The position numbers and the translations under genes are program-made. Positions 16,886 to 25,679 of a DNA stretch of 64,000 nucleotides are shown here, piece after piece. The notes beneath the pieces were generated by a model that was not told the DNA's origin, did no database searches, and saw only the letters and a program-made list of their open reading frames with translations. Source of the DNA: Rhodococcus sp. H36-A4 (GTDB lineage: Bacteria; Actinomycetota; Actinomycetes; Mycobacteriales; Mycobacteriaceae); contig NZ_JAPVLQ010000004.1 in the NCBI RefSeq assembly GCF_027158005.1, positions 344,723-408,722 on the forward strand, read 5' to 3'. The first letter of the stretch is position 1, and every line of letters starts with the position of its first letter.

Positions 16886-18289
16886 GTGGACTTTTCTCGC
16901 GCGACCCTCGTCGAACAGGCCGCAGCACTCGCAGCAGGCCGCATCACATCAGTTCAGGCCGTCACCGAGTCGCTGGACCGGATCGAGAAGAGTCAGCCAT
17001 CTCTCAATGCGTTCCGCATCGTGCGACGTGACGCCGCACTGCGGGAGGCCTCGGAGGCCGATCGACTACGTGCAACAGGGCACACTGCTCCCCTGCTGGG
17101 CGTGCCGATCGCGGTCAAGGACGACGTGGATGTCACTGGTGAACCGACGGCCTTCGGATGTGCCGGGGAGTTCCCGCGGGCAACCGTCGATTCGGAGGTG
17201 GTGCGCAGACTTCGCGACGCCGGTGCCGTCATCGTCGGTAAAACGAATAGTCCAGAACTCGGACAGTGGCCGCTCACCGGTGGAAGCGCGTTCGGGCACA
17301 CTCGAAATCCCTGGAGTCGCACGCACACGCCCGGCGGTTCGTCCGGCGGGAGTTCGGCGGCGGTTGCCGCCGAATTGGTCTCGGCTGCGCTGGGTTCCGA
17401 TGGTGCGGGCTCGGTGCGCATTCCGGCGTCGTGGACCAATCTCGTCGGAATCAAACCGCAGCGTGAACGCATCTCGACGTGGCCCCAGCCCGAGGCCTTC
17501 AACGGCATCACCGTCATCGGCCCGCTGGCGCGGACCGTCGCTGATGCGGCACTTCTGCTCGATATCGTCTCGGGTAGTCACGACGGCGATGTGCACAAGC
17601 CCGCTCCGTTGCAGGTCTCGGACGCGGTCGGTCGCAATCCAGGCCCGCTCAGGATCGCGCTGAGCCTGCGCAAGCCGTTCATTCCGACACCCTCGAAACT
17701 GGACCCCGAGATCTCGGCGGCGGCCTACGAGATGGCAGCGGTGCTGCGGTCATTGGGCCATCACGTCGTCGTTGACGATCCGAAATACGGAATTACGTTG
17801 GGGCTCAATTTCCTTCCCCGTTCACTGGCCGGAGTGGCAGCCTGGCTCGATCAGCTCCCGGATGCGTCGCTGGCCGATCCGCGGACCCGCGCCAACGCAA
17901 AACACGGGCGCGCCCTCTCCGGCGCCCCGCTGCGCGCAGCGCGCGCCGCGGAACCGCGGATCCGGCGTCGTATCGGCCGAATATTCGACGAATACGACAT
18001 CGTGCTGGCTCCGACGACGGCTACTCCACCGCCGCTGATCGAAGCAATCGACGACAAAACCAACAGCGAGACCGACCGCATCATCACCGAACACTGTCCC
18101 TACACCTGGCCGTGGAACGTTCTTGGATGGCCGAGTGTGAACATCCCGGCCGGCTTCACCACGAACGGCCTGCCGATCGGTCTGCAATTGATGGGCCACG
18201 AATCCTCGGAACCGCTGCTGGTCTCCGTTGCCGCACAACTGGAGAACGTGCTGCAATGGCACCTCGAGCGACCCGAACAGTGGTGGTGA
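16886..18289 (+). CDS. Amidase (amidase-signature family)
   Basis: A 467-residue amide hydrolase. The Ser-cisSer-Lys triad is complete: K78 in GVPIAVKDDVD, S152 in GGSSGGSS and the nucleophile S176 in GSDGAGSVRIP. The C-terminal block YTWPWNVLGWPSVNIPAGF is also typical. It sits next to recO and divergent from it, the position of amiA2 (Rv2363). The substrate cannot be told from sequence; members hydrolyse acylamides, nitrile-derived amides or aminoacyl amides. It is not a GatA, since gatC/gatB are absent nearby and the size of the inserted loops differs. The GTG start lies just after a likely -10 box. Confidence 0.88.
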   Translation: MDFSRATLVEQAAALAAGRITSVQAVTESLDRIEKSQPSLNAFRIVRRDAALREASEADRLRATGHTAPLLGVPIAVKDDVDVTGEPTAFGCAGEFPRATVDSEVVRRLRDAGAVIVGKTNSPELGQWPLTGGSAFGHTRNPWSRTHTPGGSSGGSSAAVAAELVSAALGSDGAGSVRIPASWTNLVGIKPQRERISTWPQPEAFNGITVIGPLARTVADAALLLDIVSGSHDGDVHKPAPLQVSDAVGRNPGPLRIALSLRKPFIPTPSKLDPEISAAAYEMAAVLRSLGHHVVVDDPKYGITLGLNFLPRSLAGVAAWLDQLPDASLADPRTRANAKHGRALSGAPLRAARAAEPRIRRRIGRIFDEYDIVLAPTTATPPPLIEAIDDKTNSETDRIITEHCPYTWPWNVLGWPSVNIPAGFTTNGLPIGLQLMGHESSEPLLVSVAAQLENVLQWHLERPEQWW

Positions 18290-18366
18290 GCGGCACCGTC
18301 GACCTACTCCCACTTCATCTGCCACGGACGAAGACACACCCACCCAACCGGAGTTGAGTCGACGGG

Positions 18367-19278
18367 GTGAGGCCGACAAAATTGTCCGTGGTTCTGGCCC
18401 GGGAGGCTCGCCACGCGCGAACCGAAGCAGATGGCTGGTTCGAGAGAACCTCACCAGGCAGGACGTTTCGGCGGGTGATCGAAGAGATCGTGGCAATCGA
18501 ACTCTTCGATCGTGCAATGACGCTCGCCGCCAAGATCTTCACGTCGGTTCTCCCCGTTATCATTGCCGCCACGATGTTCTCCGGTTGGGACCTGGTAGCC
18601 CACGGAATAGACGATCAGTTCGGATTCAATCCTGCCTCGGGGCCCGGCGGAAGTGGTGGACTCCAGGCGACGGATCCGTCGTTTGCGACCTTCGGCGTAG
18701 TGGGGCTGTTGATGATCGTCATCAGCGGCACCTCGTTCGCTCGCACCCTCACCCGGATCTACGGGAAAATCTGGAACATGCCGCCGAGCGGTCTGAATCA
18801 TGCCTGGCGGTGGATGGTGGTCCTGTTCATAGTCGCCATGTCGGTACCGCTGCTCGGAATCGCCCGCTCGGTTGCCGAGCTCAGGTTCGTCGGCAGACCC
18901 CTGGCACTCTTGGTGGAGTTCGCCGTATGGCTGTTCGTGTGGGTACTCACCCCGCATCTGCTCACAGGAGGCTGGGTATCCGGCCGAGTGCTGTGGGCGA
19001 CCGGTGCTCTCACCGCGGCGGGGCTCACTGCTTTTCGCGCCGGAGGACGCGTCGTCCTCCCCCGAATCACCGAGACAGCAGAAGCACAATTCGGCCAGTG
19101 GGGTCTGGTATTCACTTCGATCAGCTGGCTGTTCGGATATTCCGTCATCATCGTCGGTGCCGCTGCTGTCACCAAAGCTCTTGCCCTCGACGAAGGACCG
19201 ATCGGCCGGGTTCTTCGTGGTCCGGAACCCGCGCTGGTTCCCGAGTCCACCGATCGCTCGACCCCGGGCGATCCGTGA
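18367..19278 (+). CDS. Polytopic membrane protein, YihY/BrkB-like
   Basis: A 303-residue protein with an amphipathic N-terminal half-helix and about six membrane segments (VLPVIIAATMFSG, GVVGLLMIVISGTSF, WMVVLFIVAMSVPLLGI, LALLVEFAVWLFVWVL, ALTAAGLTAF, SWLFGYSVIIVGAAAV). The spacing and the TRIYGKIW loop resemble the YihY/BrkB (once called RNase BN) family, but the match is not strong. No transport motif is recognised. The start is GTG 18367. It stands alone between the amidase and the lipid kinase, all on the plus strand. Function unknown. Confidence 0.6.
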   Translation: MRPTKLSVVLAREARHARTEADGWFERTSPGRTFRRVIEEIVAIELFDRAMTLAAKIFTSVLPVIIAATMFSGWDLVAHGIDDQFGFNPASGPGGSGGLQATDPSFATFGVVGLLMIVISGTSFARTLTRIYGKIWNMPPSGLNHAWRWMVVLFIVAMSVPLLGIARSVAELRFVGRPLALLVEFAVWLFVWVLTPHLLTGGWVSGRVLWATGALTAAGLTAFRAGGRVVLPRITETAEAQFGQWGLVFTSISWLFGYSVIIVGAAAVTKALALDEGPIGRVLRGPEPALVPESTDRSTPGDP

Positions 19279-19389
19279 AGGTAGGTGCGGGCAAATTCGC
19301 CCATGGTGGGCGACGCGCGCAGCGGGCACCTGGCATTAGCGTCGAGCACACGGTCGATGTAGAAGCACGCTGATCACTGAGGTGTCGTT

Positions 19390-20721
19390 ATGAGTCTTCA
19401 CTACGAACAACGCTCTTCCGTCAGACAGCGCTGGTCGGCCCGGGCTGCATTCGGCGCGGTGATCGGCGCGGTGGCCGTGCTCGTCGTGTTCGCAGGCGCA
19501 CGGACGCTGGCGTTGTTCGCGGTGACCGTCTCTGCCCTCGTCGTCGGGGTCGCGACTTTGTTCTGGTTCCTCACGAGTCGAGGTGTGTTCCGATGGATTT
19601 CGCTGACCATCGCGGTTCTCGCGCCGATCGTGGTCGTCGTCTACCTTGTTCGCGCGCAGCTGTTGTGGGTGGCGATACTAGCTCTCGGACTTGCCGCACT
19701 TGCCGCACTGTCCGCCCGGGCCGCCCTCGGTGGCGCTACCAAGGATGCGCCGACGCCCGAGCACGCTGCGTCGATTCCGCAAAGCCCGTTCCTGATCATG
19801 AATCCGCGATCGGGTGGCGGGAAGGTAGGACGATTCGATCTGAAGAAGCGAGCCGAGGCCCTGGGTGCGGAGGTGGTGCTACTCGAAGGACCGGACACAG
19901 TCGACGTCGAAACTGTGGCCAGGAAAGCTGTGGAGCGGGGCGCAGACCTGCTCGGGGTGGCCGGCGGTGACGGGACTCAAGCTCTCGTTGCCGGTGTCGC
20001 CGCCGAGTACGACCTTCCGTTCTTGGTGATCAGTGCTGGAACTCGCAATCACTTTGCGTCGGATCTCGGGTTGGACCTCACCGACCCGGGCCGATGTCTG
20101 GACGCGCTGTCCGATGGCGTCGAGCTGCGTGTCGACCTCGGCACCATCGACGGGCGAACTTTCGTCAACAACGCCTCCTTCGGTGCCTATGCGCAGGTAG
20201 TGCAGAGCCCCGCGTACCGCGACGCGAAAACCGGAACGATCCTGCAGATGCTGCCGGACGTGATCGCGGGCCACGACGGTGCTCGATTGATCGCCCACCT
20301 CGGCGATCTCGAGATCGAAGGACCGCAAGCCGTACTGGTGAGCAATGGACCGTATCGAACTCACGATTTGGTCGGCCTCGGACATCGGGCGCGATTGGAC
20401 CACGGCCTTCTCGGCGTGGTGACGATCTCGGTGAGCAGTGCACGTCAAGCCGTTGGACTCCTCCGCCGTACACATCGACACGGACTGACTCAACATCTCT
20501 CGGGCGATATCACCGTCGACGCGGACGAACCGATGATTCCGGTCGGAGTCGACGGTGAGGCTCTCATGCTCGGGACCCCGGTGCGCTGCACCATCACCCC
20601 GCGCGCTCTCCGCGTCCGCGTACCGCGGGTTCGTCCCGGAGTTCGCCCGCCCACACCGGCGATGGACTGGGTTCGACTCTTCCGACTCGCTGCGCCGCAG
20701 CGAGTCGGTCACGTGCGCTGA
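19390..20721 (+). CDS. Diacylglycerol/sphingosine kinase-like lipid kinase
   Basis: A 443-residue protein with two parts. The first 105 residues form three or four membrane helices. The rest is a DAGK catalytic domain with the nucleotide-binding loop MNPRSGGGK (residues about 136-144), GVAGGDGTQALVA, and SAGTRNHFASDLGL. A C-terminal NAD-kinase-like beta-sandwich ends with VDADEPMIPVGVDGEAL. Lipid kinases of this family phosphorylate diacylglycerol or other hydroxylated lipids; the fused membrane domain would hold it at the membrane. The start is ATG 19390 with GAGGTG upstream. Its 3' end overlaps the convergent antiporter gene by 13 bases. Confidence 0.85.
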   Translation: MSLHYEQRSSVRQRWSARAAFGAVIGAVAVLVVFAGARTLALFAVTVSALVVGVATLFWFLTSRGVFRWISLTIAVLAPIVVVVYLVRAQLLWVAILALGLAALAALSARAALGGATKDAPTPEHAASIPQSPFLIMNPRSGGGKVGRFDLKKRAEALGAEVVLLEGPDTVDVETVARKAVERGADLLGVAGGDGTQALVAGVAAEYDLPFLVISAGTRNHFASDLGLDLTDPGRCLDALSDGVELRVDLGTIDGRTFVNNASFGAYAQVVQSPAYRDAKTGTILQMLPDVIAGHDGARLIAHLGDLEIEGPQAVLVSNGPYRTHDLVGLGHRARLDHGLLGVVTISVSSARQAVGLLRRTHRHGLTQHLSGDITVDADEPMIPVGVDGEALMLGTPVRCTITPRALRVRVPRVRPGVRPPTPAMDWVRLFRLAAPQRVGHVR

Positions 20722-21923
20722 GAGGACGATCGATACCACCTCGAGTATCGCCCGGCGAGCGGGGCCGCAGTAAGTCCATGGGCCACAACGGAAAGCCCGA
20801 TCGTGATCACCGCGGTGGTCAGTAGAAGACTCTCGTGGGGCAATTCGTGAGGTTCTTCGACGATGAGGATGACGAAGACGATAGTAGCGAGACCACGCGG
20901 CCCGAACCACCCGACGAACCCAACGGTCGGCGCCCGGGCGTGTAGACCGATCATTGCCCCTGCGACGGGCAGCATGCGGACAACGGTGAGGCTCACCACG
21001 GCGTACCCGAGTACGGCCCACGACAGACTACCGAGTGCGGGCCCGAGCAAGACAGCACCGTAGACGATGAATGTCACTGCGCTGGAAAGATCCCCGAATT
21101 CCTCGATCAGGTATGACACGTCGCCGCCGGCCCGCCTGCGGATGACTCCGAACGCCAGCCCTCCGACGAATGCTGCGATGAACCCGGAGCCACCGACTCC
21201 GACGGCCGCGGTATAGGCGAGTGCAGCAGCCGCTACCGGGACGATCTGAACCCAGAACGGGTCTATCGAGTTTCTACGTCCGGCTAGGACGAGCACAGTT
21301 CCCGCAACGACCCCAGCAACGATGCCGGCGGCGACACCGTAGCCGATCTGCTCGAGAACCAGGACGGCGGCGGCACCACCTCCGATCGTTCCGGTCTCCG
21401 TGTGGGCAATCGCAAGCACGACCAAGAAGATCGGCACGCAGATGCCGTCGTTCAGCCCGCTCTCGACGTTGAGACCTTGACGGACCATCGTCGGTAGCGA
21501 CGGCAGAGTCACGACCGCCTTCCCAAGCGCGGCATCAGTGGGGGCCAGAATCACGGCGAGCAGAATCGCTTCCGGCAGCGAGAACTCGTCGAAAATTACA
21601 AGTGCGGCAACAATTCCGAGCGCGATCGTCCCTGGAAGCCCGAGCGCGAGCAGTCGGACAGGTAGCGCAAGCTGGCGCCGCAGAGCGGCGAAATCGATGC
21701 GCGAGGCGTCGACGAACAACACCAACCCGAGCGTCAGTTCGGCGAGAAGTTTGACCGCTTCACCGGCGTAGTCCAGTTCGATCAAATCGGACCCTGCTAC
21801 ACCCAGCGCTAAGCCTCCGACGGTGAAGACGATCGGCGCAGTGATCGGAGTTCCGTCGATGCGTCCCGAGATCGCGGCGAACGCAATCAGCAGACCGGCG
21901 ATGGCGGGCACCGCCCATGTCAT
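20709..21923 (-). CDS. Na+/H+ antiporter, CPA1 (NhaP-like)
   Basis: A 404-residue transporter with about 12 membrane helices. The cation-binding core is recognisable in ESGLNDGICVPIF (the ND motif of CPA1) with the preceding DAALGKAVV crossing segment. The C-terminal helices contain GWFGPRGLATIVF, a well-kept block of NhaP proteins. It exchanges cytosolic Na+ (or K+) for protons. The start is ATG 21923 (MTWAVPAIAG) because AGAGGTG stands at a good distance; the frame is open to 22061 but that would run into the next gene. It is in the same direction as, and 85 bases after, the membrane protein at 22009-23361. Confidence 0.88.
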   Translation of the reverse strand: MTWAVPAIAGLLIAFAAISGRIDGTPITAPIVFTVGGLALGVAGSDLIELDYAGEAVKLLAELTLGLVLFVDASRIDFAALRRQLALPVRLLALGLPGTIALGIVAALVIFDEFSLPEAILLAVILAPTDAALGKAVVTLPSLPTMVRQGLNVESGLNDGICVPIFLVVLAIAHTETGTIGGGAAAVLVLEQIGYGVAAGIVAGVVAGTVLVLAGRRNSIDPFWVQIVPVAAAALAYTAAVGVGGSGFIAAFVGGLAFGVIRRRAGGDVSYLIEEFGDLSSAVTFIVYGAVLLGPALGSLSWAVLGYAVVSLTVVRMLPVAGAMIGLHARAPTVGFVGWFGPRGLATIVFVILIVEEPHELPHESLLLTTAVITIGLSVVAHGLTAAPLAGRYSRWYRSSSQRT

Positions 21924-22008
21924 GGCCGCACCTCTGCGAACTGTCTCGAACATTCGGTAGCGTCCGGAAATATCGTCCCGAACGCGCTGCCCTCGAGGAG
22001 GTTCCGCA

Positions 22009-23361
22009 TCATGTCGATCGGGCGTCGTCCGGCGCAATCTCATCGAGCGCTGGCCGCGCAATCAGTTCCACTACCAGCAGAGCTGCGACGGCAACGAGCA
22101 CTGTCACTGCCACGACAGCACCGGAGGGGTACCTCCAGAACACCAGTGTCATCACCGCGATCGCGACGATTCCCGCACGAAGAGGGAGTCGCAACTGCGC
22201 GACCACGGACTCGAACCGATTCGGTGCCCGTCCGCCTGCACGACCCCTGATCGCATCGACGCCTTTGCCGTAGGCGGAGCGAACCGCCACTGCCGATCCT
22301 GATGAACCGGTGAGATATCCGACGATTGCGATCACCACCGCAAGCACGAATACCGCGCGCAGGGTCGTCCTGAGCGGCACCAGGACAGTGTCGATCAGTA
22401 CCGTAGCGGCTTGCGGGGACAACACATCGGCGGGGATCGCATCGAGATACAGCGACCGACCGATGCTGATCGCGACGGCGAGCAGCGCCATGGCCACAGC
22501 GAGGCTGACTCCGACGAGCGCACCTGCCCGTCGGCGCATGCCCTTCGGGCTAGCCCATACCGCGCCAACCGCTGCGAGCAAGGTCAACCATGGAAGCACC
22601 CCGGATGCTTTGTCCAGCAACGATGTTGCGCGTTGCGCCTTGACCAGGTCGGGTGCCTGGAACAGTACGAAGGACTTGTCGATCGACGGTATCTTGTCCG
22701 CGAACGCGAAGCCACGCTCGGTCAGCTTGGCGCGCACCTTGTCGATGATCGGGGTGAGCGAGATGCTCACCGTGCCTTCGTCGCTGACCACGACGGCCGC
22801 TCGGGTGTTGCCGGTCAGCACGGCCGTCAGAGCTTGATGCGCCTCTCGGTTGGCCTGAATCCACAGTATTTCGAATTCGTCGGAGGACACCAGAGAGTCC
22901 ACCGTCTTGTGCACGAACGACTCGGCCTGGTCCGCGATGACCGGGGCGAGACCGACAACCGCGGGTGGCACGCGGGGCGCGTTCTCGGTGATCGAGGTCA
23001 AGGCTTCGGCGGTGATCGACTCGACATCGAGACGCGTCATGATCTCGTTCGTGATTTGATCTGCCAGCTCACCTTGCAGCACCGGATTCGAACCCAGCGG
23101 CGTCACCGTCTCGACATAACGGTCGGCATCGAGAATCTCGCTGCGCGCATACCGGGCAAGTACTGCGGAGAAGCCCAGAACTGCGACCAAAACCAGAAGC
23201 AGGATCGCTGCGATCCAGCGCACTGTCGAATGCCCGGCGCGGGTTCGAGGTACTGCGGTCGGTGTGCGCTCCTCGCGCAGTTCGGCCAACTCTCGCCGCA
23301 AACTGTCCAGCTCCCCCCGCTCAGTCGCGCTGAGTGGTTGTTCGGAGCCTGGTGAATCCAT
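22009..23361 (-). CDS. Large actinobacterial membrane protein of unknown function
   Basis: A 450-residue protein with a conserved layout in rhodococci. A cytoplasmic Glu/Arg-rich helix (about 12-35) is followed by a membrane segment near 50-72 (WIAAILLLVLVAVLGFSAV), a long extracytoplasmic domain of roughly 180 residues (DADRYVETVTPLGSNP, ending with IDKSFVLFQAPDLVKAQ) and then four to five membrane helices. I do not recognise an enzyme motif. The start is ATG 23361 (MDSPGSEQPL); an ATG at 23388 is also in frame. The structure suggests an envelope sensor or a scaffold, which is only a guess. Confidence 0.75.
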   Translation of the reverse strand: MDSPGSEQPLSATERGELDSLRRELAELREERTPTAVPRTRAGHSTVRWIAAILLLVLVAVLGFSAVLARYARSEILDADRYVETVTPLGSNPVLQGELADQITNEIMTRLDVESITAEALTSITENAPRVPPAVVGLAPVIADQAESFVHKTVDSLVSSDEFEILWIQANREAHQALTAVLTGNTRAAVVVSDEGTVSISLTPIIDKVRAKLTERGFAFADKIPSIDKSFVLFQAPDLVKAQRATSLLDKASGVLPWLTLLAAVGAVWASPKGMRRRAGALVGVSLAVAMALLAVAISIGRSLYLDAIPADVLSPQAATVLIDTVLVPLRTTLRAVFVLAVVIAIVGYLTGSSGSAVAVRSAYGKGVDAIRGRAGGRAPNRFESVVAQLRLPLRAGIVAIAVMTLVFWRYPSGAVVAVTVLVAVAALLVVELIARPALDEIAPDDARST

Positions 23362-23626
23362 GTTCGGCCTCTTCTCCGGTGGGCACAATCAGGGCCAAGC
23401 AACTGCTCCCTCATCGATGACCTTGCGCGGCTCCGGGCCCAACTGCATCATTCGTATCGGGTGACATTCTTCTTCGAGAAGCGGTATCCGCCTCCGGTCC
23501 GCCCACACGTGGGACGGTGAAGTTCTAGGGTCGGAGCCAACTGATCAGGAAGCGGTCCTGCCCTGGTGGCGGCCGTCTAAGTGAGAAGTTTCGAGTATCC
23601 GATGCACATCGAAGTCAGGAGTCACG

Positions 23627-23935
23627 ATGGCAAAGCTGGAATTCAAACGCGTATCCGAAATCTCCCGCAAGGAGGTGGCAGAACGAATCATCGCGCTCGG
23701 CCACGCTCTCGCCAGTGGTTCGGAAGTGGAGTTGGGGTCGGGTGGCGACTCGATCTCGATCGTCGTCGCCGATCGAGTCCGGTGGGAACTCGAAATCGAA
23801 GTGGACGGAAACGAAACCGAGATCGAAATCGAGATCAGCTGGCGAGACGCTCCTTCCGAGGCTGCCGAAAGCGCGCCGGCAGAGAAGCGCGATCCGCCGC
23901 GTCGGGCGCGGGCACGCAAGTCGACCCCGAAGTAG
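23627..23935 (+). CDS. Amphi-Trp domain protein
   Basis: A 102-residue protein. It begins MAKLEFKRVSEISRKEVAER, then alternates short strands with charge (SISIVVADRVRWELEIEVDG, EIEIEISW), the pattern of the amphi-Trp domain, named for alternating hydrophobic/polar strands ending in Trp. The tail (RDPPRRARARKSTPK) is basic. Members are common in actinobacteria and archaea and have no known biochemical role. The start follows AGGAG. The next genes on the strand are also small and possibly stress-linked. Confidence 0.8.
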   Translation: MAKLEFKRVSEISRKEVAERIIALGHALASGSEVELGSGGDSISIVVADRVRWELEIEVDGNETEIEIEISWRDAPSEAAESAPAEKRDPPRRARARKSTPK

Positions 23936-24102
23936 GACCTGAAATGGACGCAGACCTCACCCGCCTCGGATGACGCCACGGCCCCCGAGGAATTTTAGAG
24001 TTGAAGCGTCGAGAGAGCTCGAACCAGCTGTCCGTCACCCCGAGTCGCGACCATCGGCCGGAGTCTCGCAGACCGATGTCCAAGTTCGAAGGAGTTCGAA
24101 AC

Positions 24103-24483
24103 ATGATCGATTCATTCTGGGAACTGATGTGGTACACGCTGATCGTGTTCGCGTTCGTCGCGTATTTGATGATCCTGTTCCAAATTGTCGGCGACCTGTT
24201 CCGTGACCGCACCATGTCCGGTTTCGTCAAGGTCATTTGGATCATCCTGCTTGTCGTAATTCCGTACCTCACGGCCTTCGTCTACGTGATCGTGCGCGGT
24301 CGCGGCATGACGACTCGACACATCGAGGCACAGCAGTCGGCCATGGAGGCAACCGATCAGTACATCCGAGAAGTCGCGGGCAAGTCCTCTGCCGAGCACA
24401 TCGCCGACGCCAAGGCACTGCTCGACGCCGGCACCATCAACCAATCCGAATTCGAAGCGTTGAAAGCCAAAGCAATGAGCTGA
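24103..24483 (+). CDS. PLDc_N membrane protein with C-terminal SHOCT motif
   Basis: A 126-residue protein. The start is ATG 24103, with AAGGAG 10 bases before; the longer frame to 24001 lacks a site. Two membrane helices (TLIVFAFVAYLMILFQIV and VIWIILLVVIPYLTAFVYVI) match the PLD nuclease N-terminal domain, which occurs without any nuclease in many such short proteins. The last 30 residues (SAEHIADAKALLDAGTI, ending in EFEALKAKAMS) are a SHOCT domain, a short helix pair that often marks oligomerising membrane proteins. Probably a small envelope or stress protein. Function unknown. Confidence 0.82.
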   Translation: MIDSFWELMWYTLIVFAFVAYLMILFQIVGDLFRDRTMSGFVKVIWIILLVVIPYLTAFVYVIVRGRGMTTRHIEAQQSAMEATDQYIREVAGKSSAEHIADAKALLDAGTINQSEFEALKAKAMS

Positions 24484-24696
24484 TTGCCTTGCAGCGACCG
24501 GGGTCCACAAAAGGAAGGGACGCACATGAGTTCTCTTGTCCTGGAGCTACATCACGTCGTGCAGCGGATGCGCGGACCCCGGCACAGGCATCACCATAAT
24601 TGCCGATCTCGTCGGCGCAACCACGTGCAGACGCTCCTCGCGCACCATTCGATCCAACCGAGGGCGCGATCTAGAGGGGGGCTCGACCCGATCGAA

Positions 24697-25611
24697 TCAA
24701 AACCCGAGCTTGCCCATCTGCTTGGGATCGGTCTGCCAGTCCTTGGCGATCTTGACGTGCAGGTCGAGGTAGATGCGAGTACCGAGCAGCTTCTCGATCT
24801 GCAAGCGCGAGTTGGTACCGACCTCTTTCAACCGAGCACCGCCCTTGCCGATGATGATCGCCTTCTGGCTCGAGCGTTCGATGTAGAGGATGGCGTGGAC
24901 GTCGAGCATGTTGTCGTGGCCCTCGCGGGGAGTGATCTCATCGATGACGACGGCTAGCGAGTGGGGAAGTTCGTCGCGAATGCCTTCGAGCGCGGCCTCT
25001 CTGATCAACTCCGCCATCAGGATTTCTTCTGGCTCGTCCGTCAGTTCACCGTCCGGGTAGAAGGCAGGGCCGGGTGGCAATTCAGAGGCGAGCAGGGCGA
25101 CCAGCTTCTCCACCTGCTCACCCGATTCGGCAGACACCGGAATCACGTGGCTGCTCTCCCCCAGCAACTTCGACAGAGCCATGAGCTGCTGTACGACGCG
25201 TTCTTTCTTGACCTTGTCGATCTTGGTCACGATACCGATCAGCGTCGTCTTCGGCGAGATGTGGCGAACCTGCTCGAGAATCCAACGATCACCCGGCCCG
25301 ATCTTTTCGTCCGCGGGGATGCACAGTCCGATGACATCGACCTCGGAATACGTGTCCTGCACCAGATCATTGAGTCGCTGCCCGAGAAGTGTTCTGGGAC
25401 GATGCAATCCAGGGGTGTCGACAAGAATCAACTGCGCATGCTCGCGGTGAACGATCCCACGAATGGTGTGGCGCGTGGTCTGCGGACGCGATGAAGTGAT
25501 GGCGATCTTGGAACCGACGAGCGCGTTGGTCAGCGTCGACTTTCCGGTGTTCGGCCGACCTACGAAACAAATGAATCCGGACCGAAAATCTTCTTCGCTC
25601 GAATCAGACAT
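24697..25611 (-). CDS. era: GTPase Era
   Basis: A 304-residue GTPase that binds 16S rRNA and helps assemble the 30S subunit. G1 is GRPNTGKS (18-25), G2/G3 is ILVDTPGLHRP and G4 is VTKIDKV. The C-terminal KH domain carries the GxxG loop in IIGKGGARLKEVG, which binds the anti-Shine-Dalgarno end of 16S rRNA. The start is ATG 25611 with GGGAGGTG upstream. The neighbourhood (CNNM, ybeY, phoH) is the widely conserved RNA-processing cluster, and all are transcribed from the minus strand. Confidence 0.96.
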   Translation of the reverse strand: MSDSSEEDFRSGFICFVGRPNTGKSTLTNALVGSKIAITSSRPQTTRHTIRGIVHREHAQLILVDTPGLHRPRTLLGQRLNDLVQDTYSEVDVIGLCIPADEKIGPGDRWILEQVRHISPKTTLIGIVTKIDKVKKERVVQQLMALSKLLGESSHVIPVSAESGEQVEKLVALLASELPPGPAFYPDGELTDEPEEILMAELIREAALEGIRDELPHSLAVVIDEITPREGHDNMLDVHAILYIERSSQKAIIIGKGGARLKEVGTNSRLQIEKLLGTRIYLDLHVKIAKDWQTDPKQMGKLGF

Positions 25612-25679
25612 CGAGCACCTCCCAGCTCTTCCCGCCGCGCGATGCGGCCGGGATGGTTGTATTCGTTCTGCCGCACAGC

